Shown piece by piece: positions 18,226-26,330 of a stretch of 64,000 nucleotides of DNA (its first letter is position 1; each line of letters starts with the position of its first letter). Under the pieces are notes generated by a model, which saw nothing but the letters and a program-made list of their open reading frames with translations, was not told where the DNA came from and ran no database searches. The stretch covers positions 1,550,001-1,614,000 of the forward strand of contig CAVQEG010000001.1 of assembly GCA_963711465.1 (NCBI GenBank). Direction: 5' to 3'. The translations under genes and the position numbers were made by a program. This DNA is from CAVQEG01 sp963711465. Lineage in GTDB: Bacteria; Bacteroidota; Ignavibacteria; OLB7.

Positions 18226-19572
18226 TCATTCGGTTGTACTGCCAGTCGCGTCGTCGGTGATCTCATCGATCGTGCTGACCGCCAGGGCGTAGTGCAGCTG
18301 CTCGGTGTACGCGTCCAGCCGGGTCATCACCAGCATGCGCCAGGTGTCGAGCACCGTCGTGAACGGCGAGGTTCCCGCCGCATATTCGGTCCGCGCGGTT
18401 TCCAGCGTCTGCTCCAGGAGCGGCAGTTGCTGATCGCGGTAGAATGAGAGCCGGTAGTCGGCGCGCTGTGCCTCGGCATAGGTGGTGCGAAGACGCGCCA
18501 GCAGGTCGAGCCGCATGGCGTCCTTCTCGAGCGCGTGCTGCTGCGCCTCCAGCCGGAACGCCTCACCGCGGGCTTCGGGTCCTTGCCGTGACCATGGCAT
18601 GAACGGGAGGGTGATCATCGCGCCGGCGCTGATGCCGACGTGGGAGACGCCCATGGGTGTGGTGAGTTCGCCTGCGAGCATCGCCTGACGAACCGGGTGT
18701 CCCTGCGGCATGTAGGCGATCGACCCGCTGAGCATCAGCATTGGATCGAGCATGCGTTCGGCCGCATCGGCTTCGGCCAGCGCCATTTTCGACTGCGCCG
18801 ACTTCATCTGGAGGCCCGGGTTGGAATCAACATCGGCCGTGAGTGCCGTGAGTGCAGGAAGCGGCCCGGGCGCAAGCGTATCGACCGGATCGACCGGTGT
18901 GTCCGCCGGACGATCGAGCAACGCGTTGAGCCGTGCCAGGGCTCCGGAGCGCTCCAGGGCAATCTCCTCGATGGCGGTTTCGGCCCGCTCGCTCTCGATC
19001 CGGATCGACAGCTGATCGGACTGGCGGGCGCCTCCGACGGTATAGTGTGCCTCGACCGAACGGGCGAGAACGTCGAGCAGACGAAGGTTCGTCCGCTGAA
19101 TCTCCTCTCGCCGTTCCAGCATCCAGAGCGTGTAGTACTCGGGCTCCACGCGCGCCCTCAGATCACGCTTCAGTTCGGCCAGCCCTGCACCGGCCACCTC
19201 TGCGCCGACCTCGCGGGCAACGGCCATCGCGCGGTTCTGACCGAAGAGCGGAATCATCTGCTGGACCATGAGCATCGTCTCGCCGCGGTCGAGCGGATTG
19301 GGATCCGTGGGCGGAACCATGTTGAGGTCGATGCCGACGCTTGGTGCCTCCCAGGCCGACGCCGAGCGGGCGCTGGCGTCGGCCTGTCGGATCGCCAGTT
19401 GACGAGCGGCCACACCGGGGTGTGCCGCGATCGCGGCGCGTACCAGCGAGTCCAGCGTCTGTGCCGCGGCCGGTTCGGCGACCATCAGCACTGCAAGCAC
19501 TGCAGTCAGGGCGACGGCCGCTCCGCTCACCCGCGGTCGAGCGTGTCGCGTCGTGCGGAAATCGTTCACCAC
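18226..19572 (-). CDS. TolC-family outer-membrane efflux channel (CusC-like role)
   Basis: 448-residue outer-membrane protein with a signal peptide (ending AEPAAAQ, about residue 38). It has the TolC/OEP family look: long amphipathic, coiled helices rich in Ala, Glu and Arg (LAEADAAERML, LEQTLETARTEYAAG) in two repeats, and the usual first motif SLVRAAIAAHPGVAARQLAI. It would form the exit duct for the CusB/CusA pump encoded just downstream. The start codon is GTG (GTG GTG AAC). A 217-bp gap separates it from the Cys-rich gene upstream. It may also serve the MacA-like adaptor/ABC system upstream, which has no channel gene of its own. Confidence 0.87.
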   Translation of the reverse strand: MVNDFRTTRHARPRVSGAAVALTAVLAVLMVAEPAAAQTLDSLVRAAIAAHPGVAARQLAIRQADASARSASAWEAPSVGIDLNMVPPTDPNPLDRGETMLMVQQMIPLFGQNRAMAVAREVGAEVAGAGLAELKRDLRARVEPEYYTLWMLERREEIQRTNLRLLDVLARSVEAHYTVGGARQSDQLSIRIESERAETAIEEIALERSGALARLNALLDRPADTPVDPVDTLAPGPLPALTALTADVDSNPGLQMKSAQSKMALAEADAAERMLDPMLMLSGSIAYMPQGHPVRQAMLAGELTTPMGVSHVGISAGAMITLPFMPWSRQGPEARGEAFRLEAQQHALEKDAMRLDLLARLRTTYAEAQRADYRLSFYRDQQLPLLEQTLETARTEYAAGTSPFTTVLDTWRMLVMTRLDAYTEQLHYALAVSTIDEITDDATGSTTE

Positions 19573-19789
19573 GATGTTCCTCGCGTTCGTTTCGGTTGGA
19601 TTCAGGTTCGAGTCGAACCGGGCGGTCGCCGGGTGCGGTGGATGGCGTCGACGTCGGCACCGACTGGTGCGGACGGCGAACGTGGAAGCGTACCGACCCC
19701 GAACGGCGCCACGGAAGCCGATGCGCGAGGTTTACGACCGAATGTTCACGACACGGTCGAGCGCGCATCACCTCTCGGGCGACGCGGGA

Positions 19790-20221
19790 TCAAATCAGAA
19801 AGCTGGAGTTGCGCAGATAGGTGGACTGCCCCTGCCGTGCAAGTGGCGGAGGCGAATGGCCGACCGGACGCGCTTCGCTGCTGCGTCCGTCGAACACTGA
19901 TTCCCGGGCAATGCGAACGTGGAAGACCGGTACCAGAACCGGACCCGGGATGGCGTCAGCACGTGCGAGTACCGACGGGGGAACCTGTTGGAGAACCTGA
20001 CGGGTCGAACAGCAGTCGGGCGCATCCATGGCGCTGATGACTCTGCCGAATCCGTCACGAACGACGCTGTGGCCGCTCGAAGCCATTGCGCACATCTCAC
20101 ACGCCGCCGCCGGCGCGTCGACCATCCTGGCCATCCTGCACGTATGCAGCTTCATCGGAAGGCCAAGTGACCCGCCGACGAACGACACGAGAAGAAGCGA
20201 TATGAGAGTTGTACGCAACAC
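19790..20221 (-). CDS. Small Cys/His-rich exported protein (HYC_CC_PP-like) heading the copper locus
   Basis: 143-residue protein with a signal peptide (MLRTTLISLLLVSFVGGSLG). The mature part has LHTC (H26, C28), CEMC (C41, C44) and a CC pair at 70-71, then a proline-rich tail with PPPLARQ and a C-terminus SSFLI. This order (His-x-Cys, Cys pair, then PPPL and a terminal FLI) matches my memory of the small Bacteroidota HYC_CC_PP family, often found next to Cu efflux genes. A role in sensing or holding copper in the periplasm is an inference. The GTG start lies only 8 nt after a consensus -7 element, so the mRNA may be leaderless. Confidence 0.6.
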   Translation of the reverse strand: MLRTTLISLLLVSFVGGSLGLPMKLHTCRMARMVDAPAAACEMCAMASSGHSVVRDGFGRVISAMDAPDCCSTRQVLQQVPPSVLARADAIPGPVLVPVFHVRIARESVFDGRSSEARPVGHSPPPLARQGQSTYLRNSSFLI

Positions 20222-20228
20222 CTGAGTG

Positions 20229-20259
20229 CAAATCTATGGCCGCCAGGTCCGCCTCACAA
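20229..20259 (-). promoter_or_regulatory. Consensus promoter of the copper-efflux locus, close to the start codon
   Basis: On the minus strand TTG (complement of 20257-20259), a 20-nt spacer and TAGATTTG (complement of 20229-20236) fit the Bacteroidota TTG-N19-21-TAnnTTTG consensus exactly. The -7 element ends 8 nt before the GTG at 20221, so the predicted transcript has almost no 5' leader. Confidence 0.6.
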
Positions 20260-20362
20260 CAACATCGGTCATGTTTGTCTGAGGATGCCGTTCGACGCAT
20301 ACGGTCTGCCACGACACGAGCCGGGCCGACCCGAGTCGCGCCGGATGGCATTCCGAGAGCGA

Positions 20363-21643
20363 CTACTCGGCTGCGACGGAGCGCCGCTCGACGCGAACGC
20401 CGTCGCTGATCTGATCCGACGGGTGGACGATCACCTCGTCTCCCTTCGACAGCCCGGAGAGAATCTGCGCCTCGAAGGCACTGCGACGTCCGACAGTGAC
20501 AGTGGTCTTGCGTGCGGTACCGTCGCGAACGGCGAAAACGGCCCACCCCGTCCCGTCGCGAAACAGCGCGCTCGATGGCGCCTGCAGAACGTCGTCACCC
20601 TGCCATAGAACGATGTTCGCATCGACGCGGAACCCGTCACCGAGCTCAGGGGCCGGTTGGGTAAACCCCGCGATCACGTTCACACGCTGTTCCTCGATGC
20701 CCAACGCAGACACCTTGGTGAACGCCGATGGTTCGACGTATTTCACCCTGGCATGCAACGGAGCGTCACCGCCCCATCCCTCGACGATCACCGGATCGCC
20801 GGCTCGGATCCGCACCGCATCGGTACTGAGCACGTCGATGACGATCTCCAGACCGTTCGGATCGCCGACCTCTACCAGTGGAGTGCCGGCAGGCACCAGC
20901 CGCTCGCTCTTTTCGTAGACGCGCAGCACCTCACCGGCCGCCGGCGACGTGAGCGTCACCATTCGCGACGATCCGCTGCCCAGGTAGGCGGCACGTCCGG
21001 CGCGAAGACCCGCCAGATCGGCCTGTGCGGCGCGGACCCTGGCAGCGGCGGCCTGCTGCTGCTGCTCGGCGACGTCGACGGCATTTGAGCCGCGCTCGAA
21101 ATCCTGGCGGGCGACGGCACCGGCGTCGACGAGCTGCTGCAACCGATCACGTTCCCGCGTCGCCTGCTGCAGCTGCGCCTTCGCGCTTGCCTGATCGGCC
21201 GCCGCCTGATGGACGGCCGCTTCGGCGGCAGCGATCCGCTCCTCCATCTCCTGCTGCTGCAGTGCATCGACCGGAGGCGGTTCGATGGCCGCCACCGGCA
21301 TTCCCTTGCCGATCGTGTCGCCCTCTTCGAGCGTCGGCCGCCGGAGCCGCCCGGAGATCGGTGCGGAAATGACGTAGCGATCGAAGACGCGCGTCTTGCC
21401 TTCCGTCTCGATCGTCACCCGCATGGTGTCACGCGTGACGGTGTCGATGTCTACCGGTTCGGGATTCGGCAGCAATGCCACGACGATCACGGCCACGACG
21501 GCCACCACGCCGGCGCCGACGGCAATCTTCTTCCACGGAAGCTTGATGTGCATGTGCTCGAGATTGAATTGAGACTGAATTCCTGCCACTGGTGCGACAC
21601 TCTGCAGGCCGCCGGCCTGTGCGCCTGTTCCCGGCTTGTTCAC
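20363..21643 (-). CDS. HlyD/MacA-like periplasmic adaptor of an ABC exporter
   Basis: 426-residue membrane-fusion protein. A single membrane helix lies near residues 38-60 (IAVGAGVVAVVAVIVVALL), then the lipoyl-like half (VISAPISGRLRRPTLEEGD), a long Ala/Gln/Glu-rich coiled coil (residues ~130-215), the second lipoyl half (LTSPAAGEVLRVYEKSERLV) and the beta-barrel. Domain order is that of HlyD/MacA adaptors. Its start overlaps nothing upstream but its neighbour's start codon overlaps it: the permease stop and this start share 4 nt (21640-21643). With the permease and ATPase upstream it forms a tripartite exporter of unknown substrate. Confidence 0.86.
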   Translation of the reverse strand: MNKPGTGAQAGGLQSVAPVAGIQSQFNLEHMHIKLPWKKIAVGAGVVAVVAVIVVALLPNPEPVDIDTVTRDTMRVTIETEGKTRVFDRYVISAPISGRLRRPTLEEGDTIGKGMPVAAIEPPPVDALQQQEMEERIAAAEAAVHQAAADQASAKAQLQQATRERDRLQQLVDAGAVARQDFERGSNAVDVAEQQQQAAAARVRAAQADLAGLRAGRAAYLGSGSSRMVTLTSPAAGEVLRVYEKSERLVPAGTPLVEVGDPNGLEIVIDVLSTDAVRIRAGDPVIVEGWGGDAPLHARVKYVEPSAFTKVSALGIEEQRVNVIAGFTQPAPELGDGFRVDANIVLWQGDDVLQAPSSALFRDGTGWAVFAVRDGTARKTTVTVGRRSAFEAQILSGLSKGDEVIVHPSDQISDGVRVERRSVAAE

Positions 21644-24012
21644 TCTCGGGTCTTGAGGACCTCGATCAGATCGAGCGTATAGAGCCGGCGTCGGACGAGG
21701 AGAGCCGAGAAGAGAAATGCCCCGACGACCGTCAGGGCGCTCGAGGCGTAGGTGGCGCTGCTGATCACCAGCGGCATGCGGTAGAGTTCGCTGCTGATTG
21801 CTGCCAGCAACGCCCCGGCGATCAGATTTCCGAGCACGAATCCCACCGGAATCGCAGCGGCGGTAAGGATCGCCTGCTCGCCGAGCAGCATCATCGTGAT
21901 CTCGCGGCGCGTGAAGCCGAGCACCCGGAGACTCGCCAGTTCGCGCCCCCGTTCCGACAGTGCGATGCGCGCACTGTTGTAGACGATCCCGACGGCGATC
22001 ACGCTCGCGAAGATGATCAGTCCCAACCGGGCGATCCCCTGGCTCTCGGCAATCGTGTCGTTGAGTCCCTTGATCGCCGCGGAGCGATACTCGACGCCCG
22101 CAACCGCCGGCGTTCGCTTTAGCTGACCGTAGAGTTGCGCTCGAAGCGAGTCATCGACCATGAGGTAGGCACCCGAGATCGTCCCCCCCTCCTGCATCAT
22201 CCCGTTGAGCGCGTGCAGATCCATGTAGGCCGAGGTGCCGAGCAGATCGTCGACGAACCCGGCAACGCGGACCTGGCGGTGCTCGCGTCGGCCTTCAAGC
22301 ACGTCCACGCGCAGCGTGTCACCGATGTGGACGTCGAGCAGTGAGCCGAGCAGCGAGCTGAGCACGACGCCGTTCGGCGGTACGTGCACGAGGTTGAGGT
22401 GTGAATCGACGATCCGGTGCAGATCGCTTTCAGGCACGACGCCCTGAATCGCCAGTCGGCGTCGACGGTGTCCTCGGACGAGGTTCACCGGCACGGCACG
22501 AAACGCTTCGACGCGCGTGACGCCCGGGAGCGACGTCAGGTCGTAGCGGGTATCGGCCGGACGCGGAGAGGAGAAGACGACGGTGAGATCCTGGCGCTGC
22601 GCGATGCGGAATTCGACGTCGATGAGGTACTCGAAGCTGTCGTAGGAGAAGTTTCCTACGATCAGGATCGCCACCGACAGGGCGATGCCGAGACTCGAGA
22701 GCGACGCCTTGACGGGGTTGCGCTCCAGACTCCGGATGATCATCCGCACCGATGTGGAGAACAGCCGTCCGAGCCCGAGACGCTCCAGCGGTCCCGGTTT
22801 GAATCGCGCCGGCGCCTCGGGTCGCATTGCTTCGGCTGGTGGAAGCTTCAGCACCTGCCGGACCGCGCCGAGGGCACCGACGGCTGCGGCGACGGCGCTG
22901 ATGAGCAGCGCCGCGATGATCACGCTCCCGCCGGCATGGTACTCGAGAATCGGGAATCGGAAGAAGTCCTTGTACATCGTCGTCAATCCCGATCCCGCCC
23001 AGATTCCGAGTCCCGTTGCCGCCAGCGCTCCGATGAGAACAGCGACCGCCGCGAACCCCATGTAGTGCAGCGCGATCGCGCCGTTGGAATACCCGAACGC
23101 CTTGAGCACCGCCACCTGATCGCGCTGGGTCTTGATCAGCCGCGAGAGCGTGATGTGCAGCAGAAACGCGGCGACGCCGAGGAAGATCAGCGGGATGTTG
23201 ATCGCCTGGTTGCGCAACTGCTTCAGCTCATCGCGGATGAACACGTTGGAGAGCTGTTCGTCGCGGTCGTATGCACCAATGCCGCCATAGCGGTCGAGGA
23301 TCTTGTCGAGGTGGTCGATGACGGTGCGAACGTCGGCACCGCGGGCGACGCTGAGCGAGACATCGTTGAAGGCGCCCTTCATGTCGAAGGCGCTGGCAAG
23401 CGCGTCGCGACCCATCCAGAGTATTCCGAAGCGGCGGTTGTCGGGGAACAGCGCGGCGCCACCGGAGATCTCGTAGATGTACTCCGGCGACAGTGCCGTG
23501 GCGACGATACGCAGTCGCTGCCACCGTCCGTTGATCACCGCACCGATCGAGTCGCCGGTCTGCAGATGATTGGCCGTGGCGAAGGCTTCGCTGACCATCA
23601 CCTCGTCGCTGCGTTTGGGCTCGATGTATCGCCCGGTGCGGATGAACAGATCGTTGATCATCGGGCGGCGGTGATCCGGCACGGAAACGATTCGACCGAC
23701 GGCCGGTTCCTCCAGTCCCGGCACATCGAGCGTCACTTCGGTGACCACACGGTCGCGCACCGAGGCGACGCCCGGGATCTCACGTATCCGGTCGACCACC
23801 GACAACGGAGCGCGTTTGACGGTGGCGAACACGTCGGCGAAGCGGTAGCGATCGTAGTAGGCGTTGCGGGTGGCATTGAGCGACTCGTACACGCTGAGCA
23901 TCGCAACGTAGGTCGCCATCCCGCAGGCGACGACCAGGGCGACGGCGATCATCTGCCCGCGCAGATGCCACAGGTCCCGAAAGAGTTTCTTATGAATCGC
24001 TGCTAGCGCCAC
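21640..24012 (-). CDS. ABC transporter permease with two FtsX domains
   Basis: 790-residue inner-membrane protein of the MacB/LolC-like FtsX superfamily. The first FtsX domain is around residues 270-390 (LIFLGVAAFLLHITLSRLIKTQRDQVAVLKAFGYS) and the second at ~670-785 (SARIALSERGRELASLRVLGFT), each followed by hydrophobic helices. Two large extracytoplasmic domains precede them. The duplicated layout is that of 8-to-10-helix FtsX permeases that pair with a LolD-type ATPase. GTG start. The 3' end overlaps the adaptor gene by 4 nt and the ATPase gene ends 51 bp upstream, so the three are an operon. Confidence 0.87.
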   Translation of the reverse strand: MALAAIHKKLFRDLWHLRGQMIAVALVVACGMATYVAMLSVYESLNATRNAYYDRYRFADVFATVKRAPLSVVDRIREIPGVASVRDRVVTEVTLDVPGLEEPAVGRIVSVPDHRRPMINDLFIRTGRYIEPKRSDEVMVSEAFATANHLQTGDSIGAVINGRWQRLRIVATALSPEYIYEISGGAALFPDNRRFGILWMGRDALASAFDMKGAFNDVSLSVARGADVRTVIDHLDKILDRYGGIGAYDRDEQLSNVFIRDELKQLRNQAINIPLIFLGVAAFLLHITLSRLIKTQRDQVAVLKAFGYSNGAIALHYMGFAAVAVLIGALAATGLGIWAGSGLTTMYKDFFRFPILEYHAGGSVIIAALLISAVAAAVGALGAVRQVLKLPPAEAMRPEAPARFKPGPLERLGLGRLFSTSVRMIIRSLERNPVKASLSSLGIALSVAILIVGNFSYDSFEYLIDVEFRIAQRQDLTVVFSSPRPADTRYDLTSLPGVTRVEAFRAVPVNLVRGHRRRRLAIQGVVPESDLHRIVDSHLNLVHVPPNGVVLSSLLGSLLDVHIGDTLRVDVLEGRREHRQVRVAGFVDDLLGTSAYMDLHALNGMMQEGGTISGAYLMVDDSLRAQLYGQLKRTPAVAGVEYRSAAIKGLNDTIAESQGIARLGLIIFASVIAVGIVYNSARIALSERGRELASLRVLGFTRREITMMLLGEQAILTAAAIPVGFVLGNLIAGALLAAISSELYRMPLVISSATYASSALTVVGAFLFSALLVRRRLYTLDLIEVLKTRE

Positions 24013-24063
24013 ATTCCTCCCATTGAACTGCCGCCCAGGGCGTCGCGCCGATGCGTAGAGCCG

Positions 24064-24789
24064 TCACCACTCGAGTTGCGAAGGCGTGGCGCGCTGCTGA
24101 TTGCGCGTGGTTTCGACGATCCGACCACTGCTCATGTGAATTACACGATCCGCCATTCTTGCGATCGCCGCGTTGTGCGTGATGACCGCGGTGGTCGTGC
24201 CGAGCTCGCGATTGACATGCTCGATCACCTCGAGCACGAGCTTGCCGGTCTTGAAGTCGAGCGCGCCGGTCGGCTCGTCGCACAGCAGCACGTCGGGTTG
24301 CTTCGCAATGGCCCGCGCGATCGCCACACGCTGCTGTTCGCCACCGGAGAGCTGCGCAGGGAAATGGTGCACTCGCTCGCCGAGTCCCACCAGCTCGAGC
24401 GCCTCGCGCGGCGGCATCGGATGCTTCGCAATGTCCGTCACCAGCTGCACGTTCTCCAGCGCGTTGAGACTCGGAATGAGGTTGTAGAACTGGAAGACGA
24501 ATCCGACGGCTTCGCGACGGTAGAGCGTCAGTTCGGATTCATCGGCTTCTGTCAGATCGCGGTCGCGAAACATCACGTGTCCCGAGGTGGGAACGTCGAG
24601 ACCTCCGAGGATATTCAGCAACGTCGACTTTCCGCTGCCGGAGGCACCGAGGATTACCACGAGTTCGCCGGAATACAGGTCCAGCGACACATCGCTGAGC
24701 GCGTGCACCGCGACCTCTCCCATCTGGTAGGTCTTCGAAACGTCGTGGACGTGAAACACGCTCGGGGGGTGGTCGCTCTCGCTCGTCAT
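24064..24789 (-). CDS. ABC transporter ATP-binding protein (LolD/MacB type)
   Basis: 241-residue ATPase that powers the adjacent FtsX permease. Walker A is GASGSGKSTLLN (residues ~50-61), the Q-loop is VFQFYNLIPSLNALENVQL, the signature motif is LSGGEQQRVAIARAI and Walker B is LLCDEPTGALD, followed by the D-loop and a switch His in VITHNAAIA. The spacing and LIPSLNALENV are typical of the LolD/MacB/FtsE branch. It is the first gene of the minus-strand set ATPase-permease-adaptor; no clear promoter motif was seen upstream. Confidence 0.92.
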   Translation of the reverse strand: MTSESDHPPSVFHVHDVSKTYQMGEVAVHALSDVSLDLYSGELVVILGASGSGKSTLLNILGGLDVPTSGHVMFRDRDLTEADESELTLYRREAVGFVFQFYNLIPSLNALENVQLVTDIAKHPMPPREALELVGLGERVHHFPAQLSGGEQQRVAIARAIAKQPDVLLCDEPTGALDFKTGKLVLEVIEHVNRELGTTTAVITHNAAIARMADRVIHMSSGRIVETTRNQQRATPSQLEW

Positions 24790-24861
24790 GCGCGCGAAAA
24801 TGGGGCCTGGCCGCGAATCAGTCTGTTACGGAGCGTGTTCGCTCCCGCTGCGCCGGCACAA

Positions 24862-24895
24862 ATAAAAACCCGCCCGGAGAGGCACTTCGGGCGGG
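24862..24895 (-). terminator. Rho-independent terminator of the DUF2892 gene
   Basis: CCCGCCCG (24869-24876) pairs with CGGGCGGG (24888-24895), extendable by two pairs, and on the minus strand the stem is followed by TTTTTATT. It lies about 95 bp after the DUF2892 stop. Confidence 0.8.
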
Positions 24896-24988
24896 AACGC
24901 GAATGACAACACCACACGGTGGAACCGATGGCTGTCAGGGTTGGACCGTTTTTGCAGAGCAGCCGGGGGACACGTCGGATGAAACTGC

Positions 24989-25216
24989 CTACACGTGATG
25001 CACGCTGACATCGCCGTGCTGTCCTCGCGTCGACAGACGGAACAGCGAGTACAGCGGACAGATTCCCACGAGGGACGTGAGGAGGAAAATCGCCGAAACC
25101 ACTGCGACGACCACGCCCCAGAATCCCGTAATGATTTCACCGAACACCATCAGCAGCAACGCCACGGCTACGACCGTGCGAAGCGCGCGATCAAGCAATC
25201 CAAGGTTGCGTTTCAT
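24989..25216 (-). CDS. DUF2892 (YgaP-like) small membrane protein
   Basis: 75-residue inner-membrane protein with two hydrophobic helices (residues 12-28 and 32-52). The N-terminal MKRNLGLLDRALRTVVAVALL and FLLTSLVGICPLYSLFRLST match the DUF2892 family, which is often found near rhodaneses and sulfur/redox stress genes. The Cys in GICPLYS is the conserved one. It is transcribed alone: an FNR-type operator with a perfect TACCTTTG -7 element lies upstream (25262-25305) and a terminator downstream. Molecular role unknown in the family. Confidence 0.87.
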   Translation of the reverse strand: MKRNLGLLDRALRTVVAVALLLMVFGEIITGFWGVVVAVVSAIFLLTSLVGICPLYSLFRLSTRGQHGDVSVHHV

Positions 25217-25261
25217 GGCCGTACCTCGAAGTTCGAATTGGGTAGTTCATTGTCAACGCTT

Positions 25262-25305
25262 CAAAGGTATCGACCATCCGTCTGGGCGAACATGACGCAT
25301 GTCAT
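25262..25305 (-). promoter_or_regulatory. FNR-type operator and -7 element of the DUF2892 gene
   Basis: The operator ATGAC-GCAT-GTCAT (25292-25305) is a perfect inverted repeat, 6+6 if the flanking C and G are counted (CATGAC/GTCATG). On the minus strand it is followed after 22 nt by TACCTTTG (complement of 25262-25269), a perfect Bacteroidota -7 element. If the first T is -12, the operator centre is at -41.5. The predicted leader is about 40 nt. Confidence 0.75.
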
Positions 25306-25335
25306 GGACGCCCGGGTGAATGCCGTGCTACATTG
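25292..25335 (+). promoter_or_regulatory. Same operator facing a second, divergent promoter
   Basis: On the plus strand the palindrome at 25292-25305 is followed after 23 nt by TACATTG (25329-25335), the same layout as at the other members of the set. The predicted transcript would start near 25341 and read into a region without a convincing gene, 482 bp before the CBS protein gene. Confidence 0.55.
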
Positions 25336-25340
25336 CAATT

Positions 25341-25500
25341 GAAGATGACCGCGGTGTGTGTACGGGAGCGGATCTTCAGCCAGGTTGACGTCATGCGCAG
25401 GGGCACGACGGCAGCCAGAACTACGGACCCCGCCGTTGCGCGCCTGCGTGGAGAGACGCATGGGATCAGCGCCAGCGCATCGGCGGCGGTTCGTTTTTAT
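25341..25500 (+). ncRNA. Candidate regulated small RNA or structured 5' leader
   Basis: The predicted start (12 nt after the first T of TACATTG) falls on the first base of a hairpin: GAAGAT-ga-CCGC pairs with GCGG-ATCTTC (25341-25377). A second nested stem follows: CGCAGG (25396-25401) with CCTGCG (25443-25448), enclosing GACGGC (25407-25412) with GCCGTT (25432-25437). A T-tract (TTTTTATT) at 25494-25501 after a short GC stem could end the transcript at about 155 nt, but that stem is only 4 bp. Alternatively the RNA is the long leader of the CBS gene. No family match is known to me. Confidence 0.35.
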
Positions 25501-25566
25501 TGGCCCGACGCCACACAGCGAGCTCCGGCCCCCACCCCCCCCGGTCACTTCGTGCGATGAACATTT

Positions 25567-25642
25567 GATGGAGGCGGGCCGATTCGCTTCCCTTCGGTCG
25601 TGGGGGGAACGGCTAAGGCGACGGCGAACGGCCCCCTCCATC
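25567..25642. other. Long, branched inverted-repeat element upstream of the CBS gene
   Basis: GATGGAG, GGGCCG and TTCGC (25567-25587) pair in order with GCGAA, CGGCCC and CTCCATC (25624-25642), giving an 18-bp stem with small bulges. Inside, TTCCC (25588-25592) pairs with GGGAA (25605-25609). The element could be the 3' end of the transcript starting near 25341, a leader structure of the CBS gene or a terminator (CTTATTGT follows on the plus strand). The rest of the intergenic stretch, 25643-25822, shows nothing else I can support. Confidence 0.4.
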
Positions 25643-25822
25643 CTTATTGTCCGCCCGCCACCCGATCATAACTCGGTCCACACGCGGTACCCCGTTGTCC
25701 GGCACGGACGTTGTCCCGGATCGCTGTCTCCGGATGTAGCGCGATCCATACGCCAGGCGATCGCTTCGGGGCATTTGAATTCACACGTCGATTCGACGGA
25801 CCAATACCCGATGAGGAACACA

Positions 25823-26323
25823 ATGAAGGTCAATGAACTGATGAGTCGGAGTGCGTGCAGTTGTGGAATGCACGCGAATCTTGCCGAAGCCGCCGCTCAG
25901 ATGTGGCAGCACGACTGCGGGGCGCTTCCTGTGCTCGATGAGGATGGGAAAGTGATGGGAATGGTCACCGACCGCGACCTGGCGATGGCGGTGGCCTTCG
26001 GGGATCGACGGCCGTCGGACGTCCAGGTCACCGAACTCGCGAAGGAGGGAATCTATTTCTGCCATGCCGACGACGACATCGAGCGCGCTCTGGAGGTAAT
26101 GGCCCAGCAGCAGGTGCGGCGTCTGCCCGTGGTCGATGGTGATGACAGGCTGCTCGGCGTCCTGGCGCTGAACGACGTGATTCTCAATGCCGAACCGCGG
26201 CGTCGCAAGTCCGCCGTGTCCTACGCCGATGTGATGCCGACGCTGCAGGCGATCAGCGAACACAGGCATGTGAACGTGGTCGGTCAGCAGGTGGATCGCA
26301 CCGAGGCGCTCGTCGGCTCGTAG
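25823..26323 (+). CDS. Two-CBS-domain protein
   Basis: 166-residue cytoplasmic protein made of a CBS pair: CBS1 ~5-60 (MKVNELMSR, CGALPVLDEDGKVMGMVTDRDL) and CBS2 ~70-125 (VMAQQQVRRLPVVDGDDRLLGVLALNDVI). CBS pairs bind adenine nucleotides or NAD-type ligands. It lacks any attached enzyme domain, as in the stand-alone CBS proteins common in hypoxia and stress regulons. The start follows AGGA by 5-8 nt; an ATG 12 nt upstream is less likely, since the SD lies inside that stretch. It converges on the alcohol dehydrogenase gene with 7 bp between them. No operator was seen just upstream; it may depend on the promoter at 25329. Confidence 0.88.
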   Translation: MKVNELMSRSACSCGMHANLAEAAAQMWQHDCGALPVLDEDGKVMGMVTDRDLAMAVAFGDRRPSDVQVTELAKEGIYFCHADDDIERALEVMAQQQVRRLPVVDGDDRLLGVLALNDVILNAEPRRRKSAVSYADVMPTLQAISEHRHVNVVGQQVDRTEALVGS

Positions 26324-26330
26324 TGCCCGC

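Noticed and set aside
25387..25394. TGACGTCA palindrome
   Set aside because: It lacks the 4-nt spacer and no promoter element is at a fitting distance.
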